This document shows positions 10,701 to 21,100 of a stretch of DNA of 64,000 bases, in pieces (the stretch's first letter is position 1; each line of letters starts with the position of its first letter). Below the pieces are notes generated by a model that saw only the letters and a program-made list of their open reading frames with translations, did not search any database and was not told the DNA's origin. A program made the translations under genes and the position numbers. The DNA is from Microvelia longipes (lineage: Eukaryota; Arthropoda; Insecta; Hemiptera; Veliidae), in the NCBI GenBank assembly GCA_018340805.1, contig JACMZG010001914.1:49143218-49207217 (forward strand). Reading direction: 5' to 3'.

Positions 10701-13700
10701 TGCACAACTTTAATATATATATATAGAGGGACTGGCGCCGAAGGCGCCGAGAGTGGGCGGGCCCACTCGTATAGACTAAACCTTTGGGTATAACTGTAGA
10801 AGAAAATGAAATGATCTATGTTTTATGAAATTGTTAAATTTCATTAAATTGTTAAAAACATGCACATTAAATCAAATATGCATTTTTAATAAATAAATTG
10901 TTTTTTGTTCTAAATAATATTGAAGTATGTATTAGTGAGAATCTTTCATTTTGGGTTTATCGTTTTTGTAAATCATTCAAAATTCACATAACTCCGTCAT
11001 CTAAATTGAATGCACATACATCAAGTTAAATTTCTTTATCAGCATTTTGTTACTTACAAGGAGGTGTAGGGCCATAAAGAGGTCACAGGTAGGTGTGGTG
11101 CTGCAAAAAGGCCACAGGGAGGTGTGGTGCTGCAAAAAGGCCAGGGGGAGGTTTGAGGCTGCTAAGAGGCCACAGGGAGGTGTGAGTCTGCTAACAGGCC
11201 ACAGGGAGGTGTGGTGCTGCAAAAAGGCCACGGGTAGGTGTGAGGCTGCAAAAAGGACACGGGGAGGTGTGAGGCTGCTAAGAGGCCACAGGGAGGTGTG
11301 GGGCCATAAAGAAGCCCCAAGGAGGTGTGGGGCCATAAACGTGCTTCAGAGATGTGGGGCCGCTGAGAGGCCACAGGGAGTTGAGGTGTTGCAAAGATTC
11401 CCTAACACAATGCTTCAGAGCAGCAAAAGAGTTCAGGTCTCTTACTTTTTTAGGCATGGTGAATTAGGATAAATATATGGTGTACTGAGTTACCCATTTC
11501 TTTGTCAGTTTTTAAAGACTTTTTTTAAAATAAGGTCTGTCTTGACCTGCTCTTTCTTTTTACATTATAAAGTAATAAATAATTTCTGTTTTGCAGAGGG
11601 TCTAGACTGGGATCAAGTAGTAGTGGTGGTCCTTTCCTGGGTCCTGTTGTTAGCTGTGGTGTGTCAGCTGCCTCTACTGGCAGTGTTGCCACTCCAAGGA
11701 ACTACGGGTGGAGAGTTCCACCTCACCCAGCATCTGATTTACATCAACGCATTGCACAGCTTACCGTTCAGAGGTAAAATATCTCAGTCTAAAGTTACTA
11801 AATCTTAGTTTTATCTGTTTTACTTTTAACAGTTTTACGACAACACATCTATTAAACATGTTGCACATTTTTAAGGAAAATTAAAATTTTAAAATATCTT
11901 TCCTTTAAGTTCTTCATAGAAAAATATTCCGTTCCAACAAAACCTACTTAAAATAAGTTATTACTCTTTATTCATCTTATTGTAATCAGTAAAATGATTG
12001 TAATAATTATTTATATTACATGGGAGTAAAAAATGCCATTATTTTTAAACAATAAGTTGGTTCCAGAGGCCAAGCCAAGAGAACCTAAGCATTTAACACT
12101 CGAGGTGCATACAAAATTTTATCTCTAGAGGTAGATGTTTTTTTACTATTATTCCAAAAAAATTATACATTTTATTTCTTTATTGTTCTTTAATTTTATT
12201 GCCGCCCCCCCCCCCTTTTGAATGTTGGGAGTGCCCCCATAAAATTGTTTTTTTATTGCTCTGAACCACTTCTTTTGACATTAAATGGATTTTAAGGCAG
12301 TAAACAATTTTTTTTTTATAGGCTGCCCTTGTATTTGGGTTGCAAAATAATTTGTCTGTATTTTTTGGTTAGAGGCCCTTATAAATTTTAAGGTTTCCTT
12401 AAAATTCTTTAAAAACATAATCGATCAATTATATCCTCCCCCTCCAACAAAATCGAAAATGCAGCTCCACCCCATCCCACAAACTTTTGAGCCTAAAAAG
12501 AATCTCATTTTTAGCCCAAAAGAAGTAAAAAGTAATTTTTAAGCCCCAAGGGATTCAAAATTACTTTTTACTCCCTTGGGACCTTAAAGTTATTTTTTAC
12601 TCCCTAAAAACTAGTCAATAAAATTCACATTATATACCGTCTATAGATAAAATCTATATAACAATGCATTCATTACACCCTCTAACTAACTAGACTTGTA
12701 TTCATATGTAAACAATACCAAAAAATAAAACAATAGATGTTACAATTCTTGATAATGTATTCTTTGTTAACGATTCATGGTGTTTAAACGTAGGTTTAAT
12801 TATCTAGACACCTCCTTTACAGGATATATAAGTAATAAGTTAGCTAATTATGCTTAGATTACTTATGTCATTCATTACATAAATGGAACAATGACTTGCA
12901 AAGTCCCTCTCATAATATGTTAGCGTTCTTTCTATGATTTGAAGTAATGCCAACTCAATTTATTCTATTTAATTGAAAAATCAGGTTACTCTCTATTTAA
13001 TTTTTTTAAGAGATAATTCCTGAGGTTCTAAATCCAGAGTTATCTCATCAATTGTCTATTGTTTTTTTGCTTCTTTTCTCTCGTACCCCAGTATTGTTTA
13101 AATGAACATGTTTTATGATTTTATAGGGTTTAGTTTAGATTTAGTGCTATTTAAACAGGCAGTGAGCTACTCTGCCCAATTGATATTCAAATAGAGAAGA
13201 AGGTTGTTTTAAGGTCCATTGTTATAGCTAAGCTTTTTGTATTACATATTTATCGTTAAAAACTGTATCATGGCCGAAGCAAAATTATAGAATCCGTAAC
13301 CTTTCTAAATCATCATCTACTAATCCTACAAAATAAATGTATTTTCAGTTATAGACGTTTTATTACAAGGTTTATGTATTAAGAAGCTGAATTTGGAACA
13401 GAGTTGACAAAGCCTGCAAACTGCTGATTTGCATGCAAACAAAATTGTATTAAATTTTAATCTATATAAATTTATAAGCTATTAAGTAACATTACAAGAT
13501 TATTAAGTAAGATTATATAGGTATAAGAGTCACCCGTGGTGTAGTGGTTAAGGTACGCGGCCAATACACAGAATGAATGGACTTTAGTCATGGGTTCAAT
13601 CCCAGCACAGGCCTCTAGGATTTTTATGAGAGGGATACAAATTTTGCGTACCACGTCCTTCAGAAGGGACGTAAAGCCGGTCGAGGTTGAAAATATGTAT

Positions 13701-15086
13701 GATTGCTTGAAAGCATGAGAGGAACCATAGAAATTCATGGCTCTTCTGTCTAGATTAGATGAAATATACGTACACTTGAAATTAAAAGGAGTAGAAAACT
13801 ATCTTAGGGAGCTGGCAAAAAGGGCCCAATAACGTGGCCTACTTGCCTGGTAGTTACTACACCTCCCCCCGTATTACTACTAGTACTATATAGGTATACT
13901 ACATATTGCTTGGGTGTTATTATTATGGTTATGATATAATCTAAAAAATAGGGTATGGGGTACCTCAGACCTTTTCCTCATTACATCGAAGTAAATGCTT
14001 ACCTGGAAACATATTACGAGTTGTATACCTGTCAATGATTCAGAGTAGACTTGCATATGGTATAATACTGTGGGGACATACTAATCTAGAAGCTCTGCTT
14101 CTACTTCAAAAGAAAATTGTCAGAATCATGACTAGCTCTGCTTTTCTAGCATTATCATTTTGTATATTTATAATGCCTTACTGTTTGTCAAAAATAACTA
14201 TACAAATTTCAAAACTAATAATTTTCATCATCAATATAATACTAGGAAAAAACAAGAACTTAACTTACCTGGACATAGGTTGAAGAAATCAGAAGTTGGC
14301 CACAGTGTCTTGGGCATAAAACTCTACAATAAGTTGCCGAAACATATTAAGTCCCTTCATTTCAAAAATTTTAAACAGCAGGTGAAGCAGATGTTAGACA
14401 ATCCATTTTATGAATTAGAAGAATACTTCAGTTTCAATTTCTTGTAATTATCTTGTTTTACATATTTTTCTTTTGTATGTCTTATTGTTATGTGACGCAG
14501 CCTATTGTTATATTAATAATTTAATGGTAATAAAGTATTTATTTATTTAATTCACTAAGCTCATCCTTTTCAACTTTTCCTCATTTAAGTTTACCCCCCC
14601 CTCCCCACCACCCCTCCTTGGTATATGAGTACACTCATTGGCTTTTTACAACTTTTTACACTTTTAAGCACGGTTTCTCCTGACAGTTTAACATGTTATC
14701 CCTCGATTATTAGTGTGACACCTTGATTTTAAAGTATGATTTGCATTGTTTTCAGATGTCGAGTTAGATTAAAGAGTATAGTGCTTGAAGGAACGTTCGG
14801 TAGAGTTTATAGAGGGACTTATACAGAGGAAGACGGCTTTGAGGAACAAGTACTTGTAAAAACTGTTACAGGTTAGTTCTTCTATCATTTTGTTTTTGTT
14901 AAACAGTAGGATCGAATGTATACAGGGTGGAAGAGTTTAAGTACACCAACATAAGTACAACAACACATTCTTTTCAGTGAATTTTCAAAGGAAAAATAAC
15001 CTTATGAGGTTGAAGTTATAAGGGGGGAGTGGGTGCAGTTGGATTTTATGGAAGAGGGGGCTCACTGAACAAGAATTATATATATA

Positions 15087-15174
<88 letters not shown>

Positions 15175-18100
15175 CTAATTACTATTTACTAGTTGTGTGA
15201 ATTATATTTTGAATACAATATAACTTTTCTAAAATGAATTTTGTGGTTTCAGATCAAGCTTCTGCAATACAAGTTAGTTTGTTGCTTCAAGAAGGAATGA
15301 TGATGTATGGGCTGAGTCACAAGAATATACTTTCAATACTTGGTGTGTCCATAGAGGACCATACTGCTCCTTTCCTTATATATCATCACCAGGGTTACAC
15401 TAATCTAAAGAGGTAATATTTTATATTTATTTGATAAATTGTTACTTCTAGGCAAGAAATTACGCCTTTCACTTTATATTCTGCTCAGCACAATGCAAGG
15501 ATCTTGAATGAAGGGAATGATGCATTAAGGAACATTTCTGACCCCATGGAAGTTGTATGAGATTGAAAAATAGGAGCAAACTTACCTTCCCATGGTTACA
15601 GTAAAAAAAAGGCGCCAAATGCAGGTTATGTAGCAAGGTTGTCAAGTTTGCTTCTCAACTTTCTTTTGTGCTTCTCGTAATTGTTACATTTGTGGTGCTT
15701 GTTAAGTCATTTGTGCTTATTTAATTTTAAATTTTGGACTATACTTTGCCACTTCAGTGAGTGATAATTTAAGCGTGTTTATAACCTTCTCAAGCAATAA
15801 AAAATGGGAAACCATTGAGAGCTAAGTTTGCCTCTTAAATTTGCTGTTCTAAGAATTGTAAGCATGCACAGTTTGTACCAAGCATGTGCAGTTGAATTCT
15901 CTCTATTTTTGGTTTTCGATGGGGTGCCATACTTTTTGTATGGCAAATTGACTTAATGTGTCATCCCCTTTATTCAAGATTCTTGGCACAATATGAGCTT
16001 AGTTTGTGCATAAATGAGGTTATATAAGACATGGGAAGAGTGATATAACCTATATATAAATCAACGGAATGAAAAGGAACTAAATCTGACTTTGGCCAAT
16101 AGAAACACAGGATTGGATATATCATGCAGAATAGAGCTATTCCTTGCATTTTAATTGGCTCTCTATAATTATAATCTTTATTTTATTATGAACTATAGGA
16201 TTCAATAAAGATACAATTTGTCACAGATGTAATGTATTTTAACAATATTGAGCCCATGTTTACAATTTAGAAATTACAACTCCAAATAAAAAAGTGCCTT
16301 CATTTAAACAAATTTTGATTTATATTTTTTTTTTTAAATAAATTTCTTTTATTTTATAAAGTACATAATACATAATTAAATATGGCATAAAGGATTGAGT
16401 GCACACTAGAGGATTGCAAAATCCTGTGCTGTGTGGCACTATTATATTACTATATATATTATTTAAGTAGTTTAAGAAAAATATTTAAATGATATCTTGA
16501 CTACATGATTGCAAATACAAATAAACTTAACCTTTAACCTTTTAATCAAAAAGGTAAAGCAATTATTGATTGATGTGTCCCCATACAGTGTTGGTGCTTT
16601 TATAGACGATTTTTTTTTAATGTTTATTACTGATTAATTAATATGTTATATAGAAGGGTTTTATGCATTCATTCCTAAGCACAATGTTCTACAACAGCCC
16701 TTCCCAACCCTTGGGTCGCGAACGAAATTTTTTGGGTCGCCAAATTTTTTATTATTAACAATCCAAAAAATTACAAAGATTTATGTAAAAAGATTATTAT
16801 AAGCAAATAACAGATTCGCTTAAACAGATATTATATTTAGAAATCGATAATACTTTAAACATGCGATAACAAAAGAAGCCGCGGCCAATCATTTCTTAGA
16901 AGACAGAGGCACCCGCCTTTATCTAATTCTTGCTAACTTTGATGAATTGTTATACCTATGATAATACTGTGTTTAACAGTTTCTTATTACTTCTTTAAAG
17001 GTTCGAGTTATTAAAATTATAATATTCAATTATATGTGAATTTGGTTCCAACAAACATCAACTTAGTTTAATATCGCGTACAAGTTTTTTAATTGTAATT
17101 GCATCAGCAGTTTATTTATTTTATAGTTTTGTGTTTTAATTAAAGTAGCGAAATGAATAATTAAATCACGACTTAACTTATTAGTGGAAAACCAACAGCA
17201 ACAAATTAGTCATTGATATGATACATATGATTCTTTTTTTTTGTTTACTATAATCATTATTTGATTTTTTCCTTTAAATAATAAATGCTCATTTTTTTAT
17301 TTAACAATGCTAATTTTTATATTTATTTAATTTTTATATTTTATTGCTATTATACAATTATATATAATATACTTCTTTTGAACTCCAATTAGTGAGTAGT
17401 TTTCTATTTAAGTTTAAAAACCTCATGAAAATTATGATTTGACAATGTCTGTAGGGTCATAAATAGTTCGGCAATAAATAAAAACGCCTGCAATTTTCAG
17501 GTTATGCAAAATATATGCATTTGGGTCGCCAAACTTTAGGAAAGCAAATTATAGGGTCGCGGTACTGAAAAGGTTGGGAAACGCTGTTCTACAAGACTAA
17601 ACTGTACTCTGGGGTTCAGTTTTTTGAGCATAGTTCATCTATGATGTGCTACAACCTTGAAGATGTCTCCCATAGGATTGATCTTCTACTCTGTTGTTGT
17701 TATCTCACTGTACCAAAAGACTAAATCTTCATGGATTCAATTTATACTCTTCATTTGTTATAGGTTCCTCCAGAAGTGTAAACTATCGCCTGAAGGAGTA
17801 GCTCACACGCTAACGACACAGGAAGTTGTAGATATGGCTCTACAAATCATATCAGGCATACAGTACTTACATAAAAAGAAAATATTACATAAAGACTTAG
17901 CGACTCGAAACTGTGTGTAAGTGTAACATTTTAAAACTAAACCCTTTATACTTCATAAGTGTAACATTTGGAATTGTTAATAATGGATTAATATATAAAT
18001 AATAATAAATGGAAATTGAGCCAATATAATTTGTTTTATTGTGCCCTTCCTATTTTGTGGGTACCGCCTCCAATTTTTTTATTGTTCCAAACAATTTATA

Positions 18101-21100
18101 TTGACCTTTACAAATTTAAAAAAAAAAATTGTGAAAAAGAAATTTCCCCATATCAATTTTGAGGTGCCACCTAAAAATTATATTTTTAATTGTTATATCC
18201 CTTTTGAATTTTAAGGATTCCACCGCCTTATAAAATAAAAAATACAGCCCACTCCCCCTCATGTGACTTGTGAGCTATAAACCCCAAAAGAAATATCTTT
18301 TTAGTCCCAAGGGAGTGAAAAGTGATTCTTTACACCTAAGTACTAGTAAATAAAGTTAACATTATATTCGGTCTGGAGATAAATCTTTTTAATAAAACCT
18401 CAATTCATATTTGAGGTTCTTTTGAACCAGTCCAGTGGGCAAAACTATAAGCTGAATGATATTTTGCCTCTTCTCTATAATAATTAATTATACATAATTA
18501 ATAACATAATTAATTGTTGTGCTTTTTATTTCAGCGTTGATGACAAATTGAGAGTACAGCTAACTGACAATGCTTTAGCTAGAGATCTGTTCCCAGCTGA
18601 CTATCACTGCCTAGGAGATAATGAGAACAGACCTGTTAAATGGCTCGCTCTGGAGAGTCTGACTCATAAAAACTTCTCCGCCGCATCTGATGTTGTACGT
18701 TTATCTTTATTTTTGTGTCCATTTTTATTTTTAGGGTCCATTTAGGGTTTTTTTTGTCCAATTAGGGTTTCTAGACAGAATTAGTTATAGAGATAGTGCA
18801 GTGTATCTAGTAGTTTTTGATGTTTGTCACCGTATTTGAATAGATAAAAATTGGTAAGACTGCCAACAATTTTATAAAGACAAAAAGTTTCCTGATTTCT
18901 GAACTCAGAAACTGTGTTCAGAACTGTTCAGGTTATGTTATTATTTATTTATTTGCATAAATACTAATACAAGTACAATGGCAAATCGTCAAATGTACAA
19001 AAATTAGAAGTAATATAAATTACTCAAACATAATTTTATTAGAGAAGTACACATTTATTTTATTTATTTATTTTTTTATTATTTTTTTATTTTCAAATTC
19101 AAATACTTCCTTTATTGCTAATATACAATTATACAATTTTTAATACAATTATTATATGATAACAAAAATACAAATCTAACCTTGATCTACATATTAAAAA
19201 AAAAACTAATTTTTAGCAATCCCACATGTTTTTGGGGATTTTTCCAGTATGGAAATATTGTTTTTTCCAATATTTCCATACTGGAAAAATCCCCATTAGT
19301 TTTGTTTAATCTTTCATTTAAAAAAATGACATTAATTTCTTAAAAGTTTATAGATTATTGGTAGTGCAGTTTAATTCTACCAGGGTTTAAAAAATTAGCG
19401 ATAGAATGGTAAATAAAAGTGTATTGTAAATTTTATTTATTCTATTACTTTTTACCTCAGAAAAAAGTAGCATACACTACACGGCTGTGAATTACTTTTT
19501 TATACCTCAGCTTCTTTTATTGACTCGCTTCGTTTGCCAGTAAATTTAGTTGCTTTGATGCAAAAAATATTCATTTCACAGCCTAGTAGCATAATATACT
19601 ATTAATAACTAATTGTCAATTTTTGTTATAGTGGTCGTTTGGAGTTGTAGTTTGGGAGTTGACGACGCTGGCACAGCAACCCTACGTAGAGGTCGATCCT
19701 TTTGAAATAGCATCTTATCTCAAAGACGGTTACCGACTAGCTCAACCTATTAACTGCCCTGATGAACTGTAAGTAACATCAAATTGTTTAATAGTTATTT
19801 ATGTCATAAGGCTGAGAAGTGTGTCTTTATGTCGCAGCAATTAGATTTACCGACGAGTGAAGCGAGTCGGGAAAAATTGCCAAGACATAAAGACATTCTC
19901 AGCCGAATGGCATACACTACTTTTTTTTGAGGTAGCACTTATTAAATAAACTGCGCTATATACTTAATTTAAAAAAAAAACAAAAAAACATCCAATTAAC
20001 TCCATATTATCGTCGTCATTGAATTCATTCATAGTTTCACACTTTTACTCAAAAATGTAAAAGCTTTACAAATAAACACACAAAAATTGTCAATTAGAAC
20101 ACCTTTTAAAAACGAAAAAAGAAATTAGTCTACGAACAAAAACAGAAACAAAATGAACGTTTTAAAAGAAACCTCATGAAGGTTTTACACAGATTGTTTT
20201 TTTGAACACGATACATTACAGTAATGGCGGCAATATATGAATTCCTTTTATGTCCTAGGAGTTTTTTTACATTCATTATTGTCCTCGGAGGTGAAAAGTA
20301 CTAAATAACCTCCTATAACAATAATGATTGGCTTTTCATCCTAAAAACGGTCCAATAAAGTGCTTAATTATGTACTACCTCAAAAAAAAAATTTCCTTGA
20401 CTATCTCTTATAGATAATGAGAATAGATTTAACACCCAATTTTTTTCATTAAATGTCAATGTTTGAGACTTACAGATTACAAAAATTGAAAAAGTTTATG
20501 TTTTTGTTTAGGGATGATAATTGATGTAATATTACTCGTTTTGTGAACACAAAATCAAGTCCCATGTAAGGAAGCACTAGTTAAACAAAATCAAGTCCCA
20601 TGTGAGGAAGCACTGTGGATAAATTACAGGAGCTGGATCTAAAAAAAAACATGACTCATTTTATTCAGCTTCAAACTATTTTTTTCTGAAACTATACCTT
20701 AAATTATGAAGAAAAACATAGTCTGCCTATCCAGAGTGGAGCTCCTCATATGATTGCTCACGTTCAAAAGTTTAGAAAATTGCACAAATTCCAGTTATCT
20801 TGCCATAAATGGTTCCCTGTAGGTCGTGTGCAAAACTTGAGAACATTTTTTAAAGCTGTAACACTTTTCAATAAATCGAGTGTTTTTTTTTATCAAAATA
20901 TGATATCTACAACTAAAGTTATGACATCGGCAAATCCCCCAAAAAAATTGTTAATTTTCGCTTGGTCAGAAGTCAAGGAATTTCTTTCAAAAGATGACTA
21001 TGTTTTCTGCATTTTGCAAATGTTTATGTTCTATTATAACTTATTTTCTAGTAATCTAGTTTTTACAAATAAACACTCGATATATTGGAAATTTGGTCAG

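Noticed and set aside
11001..11472. Opposed open frames of 111 and 141 codons at the 29-bp repeat
   Set aside because: Both come from a repeat lacking stop words; they overlap each other on opposite strands and lie in a RYK intron.
11542..11808. Open frame GLDWDQVVVVV... over RYK exon c
   Set aside because: The frame set by flanking exon phases is different and gives a Ser/Gly-rich linker that joins both neighbours correctly.
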